Source of the DNA: Bacteroidales bacterium
Lineage (GTDB): Bacteria; Bacteroidota; Bacteroidia; Bacteroidales; UBA932
DNA length: 64,000 bases
Assembly (NCBI GenBank): GCA_017504965.1
Contig: JAFVQD010000008.1
Span: 1-64,000, forward strand
Direction of reading: 5' to 3'
Positions within the stretch are counted from its first letter, which is position 1. Each line of letters starts with the position of its first letter. Of the stretch, positions 53,302 to 64,000 are shown one piece after another. The notes under the pieces are model-generated. The model made no database searches. It worked only from the letters and a program-made list of their open reading frames with translations, and had not been told where the DNA came from. A program made the translations under genes and the position numbers.

Positions 53302-54006
53302 ATGGCTAAACTAACTAAAAATCAAAAAATAGCTAACGCTAAAGTTGATGCCAACAAGCAGTATAAACTATACGAGGCTTGTGAATTGGTAAAAGAAGTA
53401 TCTTATGCCAAATTCGACGCTTCAGTAGATATCGCTGTAAGACTTGGTGTTGACCCTCGTAAAGCTAACCAGATGGTACGTGGCGTTGTGACCCTTCCAC
53501 ACGGTACAGGTAAGGTAACCCGCGTATTGGTTCTATGTACACCTGACAAAGAGGCTGAAGCTAAAGAAGCTGGAGCTGATTTCGTAGGTTTGGATGAATA
53601 TATTGAGAAAATCAAAGGTGGCTGGACAGATATAGATGTAATTATCTGTACCCCTTCTGTTATGGCTAAAATCGGTCCTATCGGTCGTATCCTTGGTCCT
53701 CGTGGTCTTATGCCTAACCCTAAAACTGGTACAGTTACTATGGAAATTGGTAAAGCAGTTAAAGAGGTTAAAGCAGGTAAGATCGACTTCAAGGTGGACA
53801 AGACCGGTATCGTTCACGCTGCTATCGGCAAAGTATCATTCAGTGCTCAGGCCCTTGCAGAGAACGCTGCTGAAATGCTCAATACCATTATAAAACTTAA
53901 ACCACAGGCTCTTAAAGGTACATACGTTAAAAGCGTATTCCTTTCATCAACTATGAGCCCTGGTATCAATGTAGACAGTAAATCACTCAGTGCATCAGCT
54001 GAATAA
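53302..54006 (+). CDS. rplA: 50S ribosomal protein L1
   Basis: A 234-residue L1 of the ribosome stalk region: [25 protein letters not shown] and [15 protein letters not shown]. In E. coli L1 represses its own operon; a matching site could not be identified here. Confidence 0.98.
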   Translation: MAKLTKNQKIANAKVDANKQYKLYEACELVKEVSYAKFDASVDIAVRLGVDPRKANQMVRGVVTLPHGTGKVTRVLVLCTPDKEAEAKEAGADFVGLDEYIEKIKGGWTDIDVIICTPSVMAKIGPIGRILGPRGLMPNPKTGTVTMEIGKAVKEVKAGKIDFKVDKTGIVHAAIGKVSFSAQALAENAAEMLNTIIKLKPQALKGTYVKSVFLSSTMSPGINVDSKSLSASAE

Positions 54007-54018
54007 TAATTAGTAACT

Positions 54019-54543
54019 ATGAGAAAAGAGGAAAAAGCACAAATTATTGATCAGCTTGTAGCACAGTTGGAAGCTACTCCAAACTTCTATGTTGCAGACA
54101 TCGCAGGTCTAAACGCAGAAAACACTACCGAACTTCGCCGCGCTTGCTTCGAAAAAGGTATCAAATTGGTTGTAGTTAAAAACACTCTTTTTGTTAAGGC
54201 TCTTGACAAATTGAATGTTGCAGAAGCTGCTAATATCGCTCCTTCATTGAAAGGTTCTTCAGCAGTAATGTTTACTGAGACTCCTAACGCACCTGCAAAA
54301 CTTATCAAAGAGTTCGGTGCTAAAATGGGTAAACCTGTCCTTAAGGGTGCACTTCTTCAGGAATGTGCTTATGTTGGTGCCCAACACCTTGAGGATCTTG
54401 TTAACATCAAGTCTCGTGAAGAACTTATCGGTGACATTATCGGTCTATTGCAATCACCTGCTAAGAATGTTATTTCAGCTCTTACCGCATCAGGTGGAGG
54501 TAAAATTGCAGGCATTGTAAAGACTTTATCAGAAAAAGAATAA
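54019..54543 (+). CDS. rplJ: 50S ribosomal protein L10
   Basis: A 174-residue L10 that anchors L7/L12 dimers: NFYVADIAGLNAENTTELRRACFE and the C-terminal helix for L7/L12 binding. Only 12 bases separate it from rplA, so the long L10 leader known in other phyla is not present. Confidence 0.97.
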   Translation: MRKEEKAQIIDQLVAQLEATPNFYVADIAGLNAENTTELRRACFEKGIKLVVVKNTLFVKALDKLNVAEAANIAPSLKGSSAVMFTETPNAPAKLIKEFGAKMGKPVLKGALLQECAYVGAQHLEDLVNIKSREELIGDIIGLLQSPAKNVISALTASGGGKIAGIVKTLSEKE

Positions 54544-54576
54544 TAAAATAATAAAAACATTTAAAACTATACAACA

Positions 54577-54954
54577 ATGGCAGATATCAAAAAATTTGCA
54601 GAAGAATTGGTTAATCTTACTGTAGCAGAAGTACAAGAATTGGCTAAAGTTCTTAAAGAAGAATATGGAATCGAACCTGCAGCTGCTGCTGCAGTTGCAG
54701 TTGCTGCTCCAGCTGCTGCTGGCGCTGCTGCTGAGGCTGAGCAGACTCAGTTTGACGTAGTTCTTAAATCAGCTGGTCAGGCTAAACTTGGCGTTGTTAA
54801 AGCTGTTAAAGAACTTACCGGTCTTGGTCTTAAAGAGGCTAAAGAGCTTGTTGACAAAGCACCTACAGCTATCAAAGAGAAAGTTTCTAAAGCAGAAGCT
54901 GAACAACTTAAAGCAGCATTGGAAGAAGCAGGAGCTGAAGTTGAGGTTAAATAA
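54577..54954 (+). CDS. rplL: 50S ribosomal protein L7/L12
   Basis: A 125-residue protein with the N-terminal dimer region, an alanine-rich hinge ([19 protein letters not shown]) and the C-terminal factor-binding domain ([20 protein letters not shown]). A terminator-like hairpin follows. Confidence 0.98.
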   Translation: MADIKKFAEELVNLTVAEVQELAKVLKEEYGIEPAAAAAVAVAAPAAAGAAAEAEQTQFDVVLKSAGQAKLGVVKAVKELTGLGLKEAKELVDKAPTAIKEKVSKAEAEQLKAALEEAGAEVEVK

Positions 54955-54987
54955 GCTTAACTATATCCCTAGATGGGAATACCTTCA

Positions 54988-55019
54988 GGTTTAGAGTCTA
55001 ACAGGCTCTAAACCTTTTT
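54988..55019 (+). terminator. Terminator-like hairpin (attenuator) between rplL and rpoB
   Basis: GGTTTAGAG (54988-54996) and CTCTAAACC (55006-55014) form a perfect 9-bp stem with a 9-base loop, followed by TTTTT. In E. coli an attenuator lies in the same place and reduces rpoBC relative to ribosomal protein output. Confidence 0.8.
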
Positions 55020-55058
55020 GTCGTTTTTTTAAGTTTATTTTCAACCAAGCAACTTACA

Positions 55059-58000
55059 ATGTCGCAAAAAACTAATAACCAGCGAATTACATTCGCGTCC
55101 ACAAAGGCACTTCTCGATTACCCGGATTTCTTGGAGGTTCAGCTGAAATCCTTCAGGGATTTCTTCCAGTTGGACACTACTCCGGAGAATCGTAGAAATG
55201 AGGGTCTATTCCAAGTCTTCCAGGAGATCTTCCCTATCGAAGACACCCGCTCAAACTTTGTGCTTGAATTTATCGATTATTTTATCGATCCTCCCCGCTA
55301 TTCTATCGAGGAGTGCCTAGACAGAGGTCTAACATACAGTGTTCCATTGAAAGCTAAACTTAAGCTCTCTTGCAACGATGAGGAACACGTAGATTTTGAC
55401 ACTACCATTCAGGATGTATATCTTGGAACCATCCCATATATGACCCCCAGAGGTACATTTGTCATCAATGGTTCTGAAAGAATCGTAGTATCTCAGCTGC
55501 ACCGCTCACCTGGTGTATTCTTTGGACAAAGCGTTCACGCAAATGGTACCAAACTTTACTCTGCCCGTATCATTCCGTTCAAAGGCTCATGGATCGAGTT
55601 TGCTACAGACATCAACAACGTGATGTATGCATACATCGACCGTAAGAAAAAATTACCTGTTACTACCCTACTCCGTGCTATCGGTTATGAAAACGATAAA
55701 GATATCCTCGATATCTTCGGTTTGGCAAATGAGGTAAAAGTAACCAAGGCTAACTTGACAAAACATATCGGTGGTAAACTTGCCGCCCGCGTTCTTAACA
55801 CTTGGAACGAGGACTTCGTAGACGAAGATACCGGTGAAGTTGTATCTATCGAAAGAAATGAAATCATAGTCGATCGTGAAGCCATCCTTGACGAGGAGAT
55901 GATCGAAGCTATCCTTGACTCTGGTGTCAGCACTATCCTTCTTCATAAAGAGGATGTAGACACAAGCGACTATACCATTATACATAATACACTGCAGAAG
56001 GATACCTGTAACTCAGAAAAAGAGGCTGTATTCTATACCTATAGACAACTTCGTAACTCTGAACCACCTGACGAGGCTACAGCAAGAGACGTTATCGACA
56101 AGCTCTTCTTCTCTGAAAAGAGATATGACCTTGGTGAGGTCGGCCGTTACAGACTTAACAAGAAACTCAATTTGCAGACCGATGCAAATATCAGAGTTCT
56201 TACCAAAAACGACATTATCGCCATCATCAAGTATCTCATCCAGCTTATCAACTCGAAAGCTACCGTGGATGATATTGACCACTTGAGCAACAGACGTATC
56301 AGAACTGTAGGTGAGCAGCTTGCTAACCAGTTCAGCGTAGGTCTTACCAGAATGGCCCGTACTATAAAAGAGAGAATGAACGTAAGGGACAACGAAGTAT
56401 TTGTTCCTACCGACTTGATCAACGCGAAGACCCTATCTTCAGTTATCAACTCATTCTTCGGGACAAGCCAATTGTCTCAGTTTATGGATCAGACCAACCC
56501 TCTATCAGAGATGACCCACAAGCGTCGTCTGTCTGCATTGGGTCCTGGCGGTCTTTCACGTGATAGAGCAGGTTTCGAGGTACGTGACGTACACTATACC
56601 CACTATGGTCGTCTATGTCCTATCGAGACTCCTGAGGGACCTAACATCGGTCTTATCTCATCACTATGCGTATATGCAAAAATCAACGATCTTGGATTCA
56701 TCGAGACCCCTTATAGAAAGGTAAACGACGGTGTGGTAGATATGAGTAACGAAGGTTACACATATATGAGTGCAGAGGAGGAAGAGGATAAGATGGTGGC
56801 ACAGGCCAATGTTCAGTTGGATCAGGATGGCACCATCCTTGACGAAAGAATCAAGTGTCGTTATGAGGCAGACTACCCTGTAGTATCGAAAGATAAAGTT
56901 CACTACATGGACGTAGCTCCTAACCAGATCGCATCTATCGCAGCATCCCTTATCCCATTCCTTGAGCACGATGATGCTAACCGTGCATTGATGGGATCCA
57001 ACATGATGCGTCAGGCTGTTCCACTTATCAAGCCTGAAGCTCCTATCGTAGGTACCGGTCTTGAGGGTCCTGTAGTTCGTGACTCACGCACCCAGATCGT
57101 GGCCAGAAAGAGAGGAGAGGTAGTATATGTAGATGCAAGAGAGATTCATATCAAATACGAACAGACAGAAGCTGAAAAATTTGTAAGCTTTGATCCTGAA
57201 ATCACTGTTTACAAACTTCCTCTATTCAGAAAGACTAACCAGAGTACCTCTATCTTCCTTAAACCTATCGTAAGAAGAGGTGACAAGGTGGAAGCCGGTC
57301 AGATCCTTACCGAAGGTTATGCTACCCAGAACGGAGAGCTTGCTCTCGGTAGAAACCTTAAAGTGGCGTTTATGCCTTGGAAAGGTTACAACTTCGAGGA
57401 TGCTATCGTACTTTCTGAAAGGATATTGAGAGAAGATATCTTCACCTCTATCCACGTGGATGAGTATATTATGGAGGTTCGTGACACCAAACGTGGTATG
57501 GAGGAGCTTACCTCAGATATCCCTAATGTGAGCGAAGAGGCTACCAAAGATCTTGATGAAAATGGTATCATCAGAATCGGTGCCAACGTAGAGCCTGGCG
57601 ATATCCTTATCGGTAAGATTACCCCTAAAGGTGAGAGTGATCCATCTCCTGAAGAGAAACTTCTTAGAGCTATCTTCGGTGATAAAGCTGGTGATGTGAA
57701 AGATGCATCTCTTAAAGCATCTCCTTCATTGTCAGGTACTATCATCGGCAAGAGACTATTCGCAAGGGTAGCCAAAGAGGGTAGCAAACGCGGCAAGAGC
57801 ACCTCTAAAGCAGAGGTCCTTAAAGCAGAAGAGGATTTCAATATCAAGGCTGGTGCCCTAAGGGAGAAATTCCTTGACAAACTTATGATCCTCGTAGAGG
57901 GCAAGAAGTCTACAGGTGTGAGCGACTTGTATGGTGCTGACATCGTTCCTAAGGGTGAAGACTTTACCCGTGAGATCCTCGAAAGGATAAACTACGAAGA

Positions 58001-58877
58001 TATCAATGCTACCAAGTGGACCTCTGACAAGAATGCCAACTCACAGATCAAGAAACTTGTAAACAACTATATCATCGCATTCAAAGAGCTTGATGCAGAA
58101 CTCAAACGTATCAAGTATAATCTTACTATCGGTGATGAGCTCCCTTCTGGTATCATGCAGCTTGCCAAAGTGTATGTGGCCAAGAAGAGAAAGATCAAAG
58201 TTGGTGACAAGATGGCGGGTCGCCACGGTAATAAAGGTATCGTAGCCAAAGTGGTTAGAGACGCCGATATGCCTTTCTTGGAGGATGGTACCCTTGTAGA
58301 TATAGTTCTTAACCCTCTTGGTGTGCCTTCTCGTATGAACCTCGGACAGATCTATGAGACTGTCCTCGGATGGGCAGGTAAAGAGCTCGGTCTGAAGTTC
58401 TCTACCCCTATCTTCGATGGTGCATCTCTGGATGATATCTGCGAATACACTGACAAAGCCGGCGTTCCAAGATATGGTAAGACATATTTGAGAGATGGTG
58501 GTACAGGTGAACTGTTCGACCAGCCAGCTACTGTAGGTGTTATCTATATGATCAAACTTGGGCATATGGTTGACGATAAGATGCACGCGCGTTCTATCGG
58601 TCCTTACTCACTTATCACCCAGCAGCCACTTGGTGGTAAGGCTCAATTCGGTGGACAGAGATTTGGTGAGATGGAGGTTTGGGCACTCGAAGCATTCGGT
58701 GCATCAAATATCCTTCAGGAGATCCTGACTATCAAGTCTGACGACATCGTAGGTAGATCTCGTGCATACGAAGCTATTGTTAAAGGTGATCCAATGCCTG
58801 CACCAGGTATTCCTGAAGCTTTGAACGTTATCCTTCACGAGCTTCGCGGACTTGGATTGAGCATTAGCTTAGATTAA
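55059..58877 (+). CDS. rpoB: DNA-directed RNA polymerase subunit beta
   Basis: A 1272-residue beta subunit, the usual Bacteroidota length. The rifampicin region [65 protein letters not shown] and the C-terminal [18 protein letters not shown] are intact. Wild-type sequence in the rifampicin region (S, D, H, S) gives no sign of resistance. Confidence 0.98.
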   Translation: MSQKTNNQRITFASTKALLDYPDFLEVQLKSFRDFFQLDTTPENRRNEGLFQVFQEIFPIEDTRSNFVLEFIDYFIDPPRYSIEECLDRGLTYSVPLKAKLKLSCNDEEHVDFDTTIQDVYLGTIPYMTPRGTFVINGSERIVVSQLHRSPGVFFGQSVHANGTKLYSARIIPFKGSWIEFATDINNVMYAYIDRKKKLPVTTLLRAIGYENDKDILDIFGLANEVKVTKANLTKHIGGKLAARVLNTWNEDFVDEDTGEVVSIERNEIIVDREAILDEEMIEAILDSGVSTILLHKEDVDTSDYTIIHNTLQKDTCNSEKEAVFYTYRQLRNSEPPDEATARDVIDKLFFSEKRYDLGEVGRYRLNKKLNLQTDANIRVLTKNDIIAIIKYLIQLINSKATVDDIDHLSNRRIRTVGEQLANQFSVGLTRMARTIKERMNVRDNEVFVPTDLINAKTLSSVINSFFGTSQLSQFMDQTNPLSEMTHKRRLSALGPGGLSRDRAGFEVRDVHYTHYGRLCPIETPEGPNIGLISSLCVYAKINDLGFIETPYRKVNDGVVDMSNEGYTYMSAEEEEDKMVAQANVQLDQDGTILDERIKCRYEADYPVVSKDKVHYMDVAPNQIASIAASLIPFLEHDDANRALMGSNMMRQAVPLIKPEAPIVGTGLEGPVVRDSRTQIVARKRGEVVYVDAREIHIKYEQTEAEKFVSFDPEITVYKLPLFRKTNQSTSIFLKPIVRRGDKVEAGQILTEGYATQNGELALGRNLKVAFMPWKGYNFEDAIVLSERILREDIFTSIHVDEYIMEVRDTKRGMEELTSDIPNVSEEATKDLDENGIIRIGANVEPGDILIGKITPKGESDPSPEEKLLRAIFGDKAGDVKDASLKASPSLSGTIIGKRLFARVAKEGSKRGKSTSKAEVLKAEEDFNIKAGALREKFLDKLMILVEGKKSTGVSDLYGADIVPKGEDFTREILERINYEDINATKWTSDKNANSQIKKLVNNYIIAFKELDAELKRIKYNLTIGDELPSGIMQLAKVYVAKKRKIKVGDKMAGRHGNKGIVAKVVRDADMPFLEDGTLVDIVLNPLGVPSRMNLGQIYETVLGWAGKELGLKFSTPIFDGASLDDICEYTDKAGVPRYGKTYLRDGGTGELFDQPATVGVIYMIKLGHMVDDKMHARSIGPYSLITQQPLGGKAQFGGQRFGEMEVWALEAFGASNILQEILTIKSDDIVGRSRAYEAIVKGDPMPAPGIPEALNVILHELRGLGLSISLD

Positions 58878-58911
58878 TTACTTGGTTTTTGAAATTTGAA
58901 AATTCAACAAT

Positions 58912-61900
58912 ATGTCTTTTAAGAAAGAGATTAAGATTAAAAGCAATTTCAACAAGATTACTATTGGACTTGCTTCCCCTGAAGAGATCTTAGCCAGATC
59001 TTCAGGGGAGGTCCTCAAGCCCGAAACTGTAAACTATCGCACCTATAAACCAGAGAGAGATGGTCTATTCTGCGAAAGAATCTTCGGACCCTCTAAGGAC
59101 TACGAGTGCCACTGCGGTAAGTACAAAAGAATTCGCTACCGTGGTATCATCTGCGACCGTTGCGGTGTAGAAGTTACAGAGAAGAAGGTGCGTAGAGAGA
59201 GGATGGGACACATCACACTTACTGTGCCTGTGGCTCATATCTGGTACTTCCGCTCTACCCCTAACAAGATCGGTTACCTTCTCGGTATCCCATCGAAGAA
59301 GCTTGAGTCAATCATCTATTATGAAAGATACATCGTTATCCAGCCCGGTGCTGCTGCTGAACAGGGTATAGAGCGTATGGCTCTACTATCTGAGGATGAA
59401 TATCTTGCAGTTTTGGACAATCTCCCTAAAGAGAACCAGATGCTTGATGATTCTGATCCTAACAAGTTCATCGCAGGTATGGGTGCAGAGGCTATCTACA
59501 CTCTACTTCAGGGCTTGAATTTGGATGAACTATCATACGAACTTAGACACAAAACTGAGAGCGAAACATCTCAGCAGCGTAAAGCTGAAGCACTTAAGAG
59601 ACTAAGTGTTATCGAGGCTTTCCGCGAATCACAGGATATGAACAAGCCGGAGTGGATGATCCTTAAAGTTATCCCTGTCACCCCTCCTGATTTGAGACCT
59701 TTGGTTCCACTTGATGGTGGACGTTTCGCTACTTCTGACCTTAATGACCTTTACAGAAGAGTCATCATCAGAAACAACCGTCTGAAGAGACTTATCGAGA
59801 TCAAAGCTCCTGAAGTTATCCTCCGCAACGAGAAACGTATGCTTCAAGAGGCTGTGGACTCTCTATTTGACAACTCACGTAAATCAAATGCTGTCAAGAC
59901 TGAGGCCAACAGAACACTTAAATCTCTATCTGACAGCTTGAAAGGTAAACAAGGCCGTTTCCGTCAGAACTTGCTTGGTAAACGTGTTGACTACTCTGCC
60001 CGTTCAGTTATCGTGGTAGGTCCTGAACTTAAGATGCACGAGTGCGGTCTTCCAAAATATATGGCTGCTGAGCTCTACAAACCATTCATCATAAGAAAAC
60101 TTATCGAGAGAGGTATTGTCAAGACAGTAAAATCTGCCAAGAAGATCGTAGACAGAAAAGATCCTGTAATCTGGGATATCCTGGAGAACGTGATGAAGGG
60201 TCACCCGGTGCTTCTTAACCGTGCCCCTACCCTGCACCGTCTGGGTATTCAGGCATTCCAGCCTAAGCTTATCGAAGGTAAGGCTATCCAGCTTCACCCT
60301 CTTGCCTGTACAGCGTTCAACGCCGACTTCGATGGTGACCAGATGGCAGTTCACTTGCCACTTGGCAATGCTGCTGTTCTTGAAGCTCAGCTTCTTATGC
60401 TTGGCTCACATAACATTCTGAACCCTGCTAACGGCGCCCCTATTACCGTACCTTCTCAGGATATGGTTCTCGGTTTGTACTACATTACCAAACCACGTCC
60501 GGGTGCAAAAGGTGAAGGGATGATATTCTATGGTGCTGAGGAGGCTATTATCGCTCACAATGAGGGTAGAGTGTCACTTCACGCCAAAGTATCAGTAAGA
60601 CTTCCTAAGAATCCTAAAGATCTTTCTGAAGGATACTATATTAAAGAAGATACCACAGTAGGTAGAATCATATTTAACCAGGTGGTTCCTGAAGAGGTTG
60701 GTTATATAAACACCGTCCTTACCAAGAAATCACTTCGTGACATCATCGGTAACGTAATCAAAGTATGTGGTGTAGCACGCACAGCACAGTTCTTGGATGA
60801 CATCAAGAGCATCGGTTACACTATGGCGTTCAAAGGTGGTCTGTCATTCAACCTTGCCGACGTTATCGTACCACAGGAGAAGAGTGCACTTGTGGAAGAG
60901 GGTTACAGAAATGTGGAGAGCATTCAGGACAGCTACAATATGGGTCTTATCACCAACAACGAGCGTTATAACCAGATTATCGATATCTGGACCAATACCA
61001 ACTCTCGTTTGACCAATATGGTGACCAAGCGTATTGAATCTGACCAGCAAGGTTTCAACCCTATCTATATGATGCTTGACTCAGGTGCCCGTGGTTCTAA
61101 AGAGCAGATCCGTCAGCTATGCGGTATGCGTGGTCTTATGGCCAAGCCACAGAAATCGGGTTCTACCGGAGCTGAGATTATCGAGAACCCTATCCTCTCT
61201 AACTTTAAAGAGGGTCTGTCAGTTCTTGAGTACTTCATCTCTACCCACGGTGCCCGTAAAGGTCTTGCCGATACCGCTCTTAAGACAGCTGATGCCGGTT
61301 ATCTGACACGTCGTCTTGTAGACGTATCACACGATGTTATCATCAATGAGGAGGACTGTGGTACACTAAGAGGTCAGATCGCTACCGCTATCAAGAATAA
61401 GGATGAGGTAGTGGAATCACTCGCTGAGAGAATTCTGGGAAGAACTTCTGTTCACGATATCTACAATCCTCTTACCGGTGAACTTATCCTTCCTGCAGGC
61501 GAACAGATCACAGAGGAGATTGCAGACCAGATCAGCAAACTTCCTATCGAGCAGGTAGAGATCCGTTCAGTACTTACCTGTGAATCCAAGAAAGGTGTCT
61601 GCGCCAAATGTTATGGCCGTAACCTTGCTACCGGCAGAATGGTAGAGAAAGGTGAGGTAGTAGGTGTTATCGCAGCACAGTCTATCGGTGAGCCTGGTAC
61701 TCAGCTTACACTTCGTACATTCCACGTCGGTGGTACTGCATCAAGTGTGGCATCTGAATCAGAGATCATAGCAAGATATGACGGTCGTCTCGAGATCGAT
61801 GAACTTAGAACTGTAGAGGTCACAAGTGATGAGGGCAATAAATACGAAGTAGTTATCGGACGTACTGCAGAGATGCGTATCGTAGATGCAAATACCGGTA

Positions 61901-63171
61901 TTACCCTATCACAGCACGATATCCCTTACGGTGCAAAACTATATATCAAGAACGAATCATTGGTTACCAAAGGTGACAAGATTTGTGACTGGGATGCATA
62001 TAACGCAGTGACAATCTCAGAAGTGGAAGGTACTGTAGAGTACGACAGCCTGGTAGAGGGTGTCACCTACAGGGAAGAAGCTGCTGATGAGTTCTCACTA
62101 CACCGTGAAAAAGTGGTTATCGAATCACGTGACAAATCAAAGAACCCTTCTATCAAGATTATGAAAGATGGCATCGAGGTGAAACAATACAACCTCCCTG
62201 TAGGTGCCCACATTATGGTAGACAAAGGTTCAGAGATCAAAGTGGGTGATGTTATCGTCAAGATCCCTAGAGCTATCGGTAAGTCAGGCGATATCACCGG
62301 TGGTCTTCCACGTGTGACCGAGCTGTTTGAGGCACGTAATCCATCTAACCCTGCTATAGTATCAGAGATCAACGGTGAGGTACAGATGGGTAAGATCAAA
62401 CGCGGTAACAGAGAGATCATCGTCAAATCGAAGACAGGAGATGAGAAACACTATCTTGTACCACTATCCAAACAGATTCTTGTACAGGAGAATGACTATG
62501 TAAGGGCAGGTATGCCTCTATCTGATGGTGCTGTTTCTCCTTCTGACATATTGAATATCCTCGGTCCTATCAAAGTTCAGGAGTATATCGTAAACGAAGT
62601 TCAAGCCGTTTACCGTATGCAGGGTGTGAAGATCAACGACAAACACTTTGAGATCATCGTTCGTCAGATGATGCGTAAAGTGCAGATCGTAGATCCGGGT
62701 GATACCCACTTCCTGCCTGAGCAGCTTGTAGACAAATGGGAATTCAACCACGAGAACGATGAGATCTTCGATAAGAAGGTGGTAACTGATGCAGGAGACT
62801 CTACAGAGCTTAAACCTGGTCAGATCATCACTCTCCGCAGACTAAGAGATGAAAACTCTATCCTCAAACGTCAGGATCTTAAACTTGTAGAGGCTCGCGA
62901 CGCCGTTCCTGCCACATCAAATCAGATCCTACAGGGTATTACCCGTGCAGCATTGAAGACAAGCAGCTTTATGTCTGCCGCTTCATTCCAGGAGACTACA
63001 AAAGTTCTCTCAGACGCAGCTATCAGAGGTAAAGTCGACACTCTTGAAGGTCTTAAAGAGAACGTTATCTGCGGACATCCTATCCCTGCAGGTACCGGTC
63101 TTAGAGAGTACGAAAGGATCATCGTGGCATCTATGGATGACTACAAGAAGATGACAGGAGCACAAGAGTAA
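58912..63171 (+). CDS. rpoC: DNA-directed RNA polymerase subunit beta-prime
   Basis: A 1419-residue beta-prime subunit. Zinc-binding CHCGKYKR...CDRCG near the start, the catalytic NADFDGD motif with Asp472, Asp474 and Asp476, and the second zinc site [13 protein letters not shown] are present. It is the last gene of the rplKAJL-rpoBC cluster. Confidence 0.98.
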   Translation: MSFKKEIKIKSNFNKITIGLASPEEILARSSGEVLKPETVNYRTYKPERDGLFCERIFGPSKDYECHCGKYKRIRYRGIICDRCGVEVTEKKVRRERMGHITLTVPVAHIWYFRSTPNKIGYLLGIPSKKLESIIYYERYIVIQPGAAAEQGIERMALLSEDEYLAVLDNLPKENQMLDDSDPNKFIAGMGAEAIYTLLQGLNLDELSYELRHKTESETSQQRKAEALKRLSVIEAFRESQDMNKPEWMILKVIPVTPPDLRPLVPLDGGRFATSDLNDLYRRVIIRNNRLKRLIEIKAPEVILRNEKRMLQEAVDSLFDNSRKSNAVKTEANRTLKSLSDSLKGKQGRFRQNLLGKRVDYSARSVIVVGPELKMHECGLPKYMAAELYKPFIIRKLIERGIVKTVKSAKKIVDRKDPVIWDILENVMKGHPVLLNRAPTLHRLGIQAFQPKLIEGKAIQLHPLACTAFNADFDGDQMAVHLPLGNAAVLEAQLLMLGSHNILNPANGAPITVPSQDMVLGLYYITKPRPGAKGEGMIFYGAEEAIIAHNEGRVSLHAKVSVRLPKNPKDLSEGYYIKEDTTVGRIIFNQVVPEEVGYINTVLTKKSLRDIIGNVIKVCGVARTAQFLDDIKSIGYTMAFKGGLSFNLADVIVPQEKSALVEEGYRNVESIQDSYNMGLITNNERYNQIIDIWTNTNSRLTNMVTKRIESDQQGFNPIYMMLDSGARGSKEQIRQLCGMRGLMAKPQKSGSTGAEIIENPILSNFKEGLSVLEYFISTHGARKGLADTALKTADAGYLTRRLVDVSHDVIINEEDCGTLRGQIATAIKNKDEVVESLAERILGRTSVHDIYNPLTGELILPAGEQITEEIADQISKLPIEQVEIRSVLTCESKKGVCAKCYGRNLATGRMVEKGEVVGVIAAQSIGEPGTQLTLRTFHVGGTASSVASESEIIARYDGRLEIDELRTVEVTSDEGNKYEVVIGRTAEMRIVDANTGITLSQHDIPYGAKLYIKNESLVTKGDKICDWDAYNAVTISEVEGTVEYDSLVEGVTYREEAADEFSLHREKVVIESRDKSKNPSIKIMKDGIEVKQYNLPVGAHIMVDKGSEIKVGDVIVKIPRAIGKSGDITGGLPRVTELFEARNPSNPAIVSEINGEVQMGKIKRGNREIIVKSKTGDEKHYLVPLSKQILVQENDYVRAGMPLSDGAVSPSDILNILGPIKVQEYIVNEVQAVYRMQGVKINDKHFEIIVRQMMRKVQIVDPGDTHFLPEQLVDKWEFNHENDEIFDKKVVTDAGDSTELKPGQIITLRRLRDENSILKRQDLKLVEARDAVPATSNQILQGITRAALKTSSFMSAASFQETTKVLSDAAIRGKVDTLEGLKENVICGHPIPAGTGLREYERIIVASMDDYKKMTGAQE

Positions 63172-63192
63172 TCTGATCCGAAGTAATAAACC

Positions 63193-63229
63193 AAAAGGAG
63201 GTGACTTGTAAAAGCCACCTCCTTTTCTT
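63193..63229. terminator. Bidirectional terminator after rpoC
   Basis: AAAAGGAGGTG (63193-63203) and CACCTCCTTTT (63216-63226) form an 11-bp stem with T runs on both strands. It separates rpoC from the convergent PorV-like gene. Confidence 0.8.
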
Positions 63230-63251
63230 ATATCTCCATTCATCCTATATC

Positions 63252-64000
63252 TTAGAAGTCATACCCCAGAGATAAGATATATGAACCATTCACCGGTGAA
63301 TCACCAAATCCCATAATATAAGCACCATTTACAGTGACACCGAAGATATTTATACCTATACCAGCAGAGGCATAGCTTGGGATGGCATTATCATCTCCAT
63401 AGTGATAACCCACTCTGGCCGAGATCATCTTATTATAATTGTACTCAGCACCTACACCGGCCATAATACCACCTTTATATATAAGGTAGTCTGCCTCGGC
63501 ACTTACCAAGAGGGTATTCTTCTCATTGATGCCATATTTGTAACCCACTCCGGCTTTAGCCATAGCCGGAAGATCATAAGGGCCATACCCATAATCTATC
63601 TTTGAGCCTATATTGGTCACAGACACAGAGGCCATAAGGCCCTTCAGTTTGTATGAGACCGATATGTCTGCAGATATGGCACTTGCATCACCGTCCTTGA
63701 TCATAGATGACAAAGTATATCGGATATTGGCTCCCAACGAGAGTCCTAAAAAGAGTTTATAGGCAGCTGCCACCTCAGCAGAGAGTTCCACCGGGGTATA
63801 CATCTCTGACACAAAGCCCATATTGTCTGTAATATCATACGGTGTATGTGTATAGTACTTTCCACTTATACCCACAGCGAGCTTGCCCATCCTGTAAAAA
63901 CCGGAGAGCCCCATCATATTATTATTCAATATTTCAGGCTGCCACGCCATATATGACACTGATGCGTACATATTGTCCTCTGCATAGGCCATAGCAGAAG
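63252..64000 (-). CDS. PorV-like outer-membrane protein, cut by window edge
   Basis: The last 246 or more residues of an outer-membrane barrel of the PorV/PorQ family (type IX secretion-related). Alternating strands with VSYMAWQPEI, MGKLAVGISGKYY, VELSAEVAAAYK, ADISVSYKLKG and VTNIGSKI are visible, ending LSLGYDF. The frame stays open to the window edge, and the first visible Met in AMAYAEDN is probably internal, so the true start lies outside. Confidence 0.8.
   Translation of the reverse strand, partial: SAMAYAEDNMYASVSYMAWQPEILNNNMMGLSGFYRMGKLAVGISGKYYTHTPYDITDNMGFVSEMYTPVELSAEVAAAYKLFLGLSLGANIRYTLSSMIKDGDASAISADISVSYKLKGLMASVSVTNIGSKIDYGYGPYDLPAMAKAGVGYKYGINEKNTLLVSAEADYLIYKGGIMAGVGAEYNYNKMISARVGYHYGDDNAIPSYASAGIGINIFGVTVNGAYIMGFGDSPVNGSYILSLGYDF

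Noticed and set aside
54007-54018. L10 leader regulatory RNA before rplJ
   Set aside because: Only 12 bases separate rplA and rplJ, too short for the leader.

Overview
The window is a stretch of chromosome from a member of the Bacteroidales (phylum Bacteroidota); the genus cannot be named from what is visible. The evidence is the gene content: a moxR-DUF58-bat aerotolerance operon, a FecI/FecR/STN-TonB-receptor/DUF4249 locus, BlaI-M56-outer-membrane-barrel genes, a PorV-like outer-membrane protein, and the tRNA-tuf-tRNA-Trp-secE-nusG-rplKAJL-rpoBC block. Promoters also fit the Bacteroidota consensus TTTG-N(about 19)-TAnnTTTG, and Shine-Dalgarno sequences are largely absent. Base composition looks like mid-40s percent GC.

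Layout: 1-290 holds gene remnants with an Rhs-like N-terminus, followed by a long nested palindrome (407-552) and rpmE2. From 1012 to 11662, on the minus strand, lies one tightly overlapped operon: moxR, DUF58, a BatD-like protein, batA, a fused batB-batC, batD, batE, glmM and a NamZ-like gene. On the plus strand follow truA-exbB-exbD-tonB, a HigB/HigA toxin-antitoxin pair, then rluB-era-parC-aroK, with a lone ABC permease (minus) between. From 22119 to 25210 is an accessory island: several nested palindromic elements, two of them near-identical, flank an ECF sigma / 4-TM protein / TraB operon. Next (minus) come M56, outer-membrane barrel, M56, BlaI, a small sigma-factor operon, and a FecI-FecR-receptor-DUF4249 operon whose first gene overlaps recJ. 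From 39239 onward is mostly housekeeping: lysS, an rRNA methyltransferase, aroE, two MFS transporters, ssb, purA, dxs, a G-domain-less FeoB-like permease, five tRNAs, tuf, secE, nusG, the ribosomal stalk genes and rpoBC. The window ends inside a PorV-like gene.

The most interesting signal is the palindromic element family around 22155-22508 and 24810-25016. Each has a long terminal inverted repeat enclosing two or more hairpins, and hairpins in different copies differ by paired substitutions that keep the stem, which suggests selection on a folded RNA or DNA form. One copy abuts the last 17 codons of a lost paralogue of the adjacent outer-membrane barrel gene, which with the two paralogous M56 genes implies an ancestral tandem M56-barrel duplication. 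Other points of note are the BatB-BatC fusion, the FeoB permease without its GTPase domain coupled to dxs, and a NamZ-like protein without a signal peptide.
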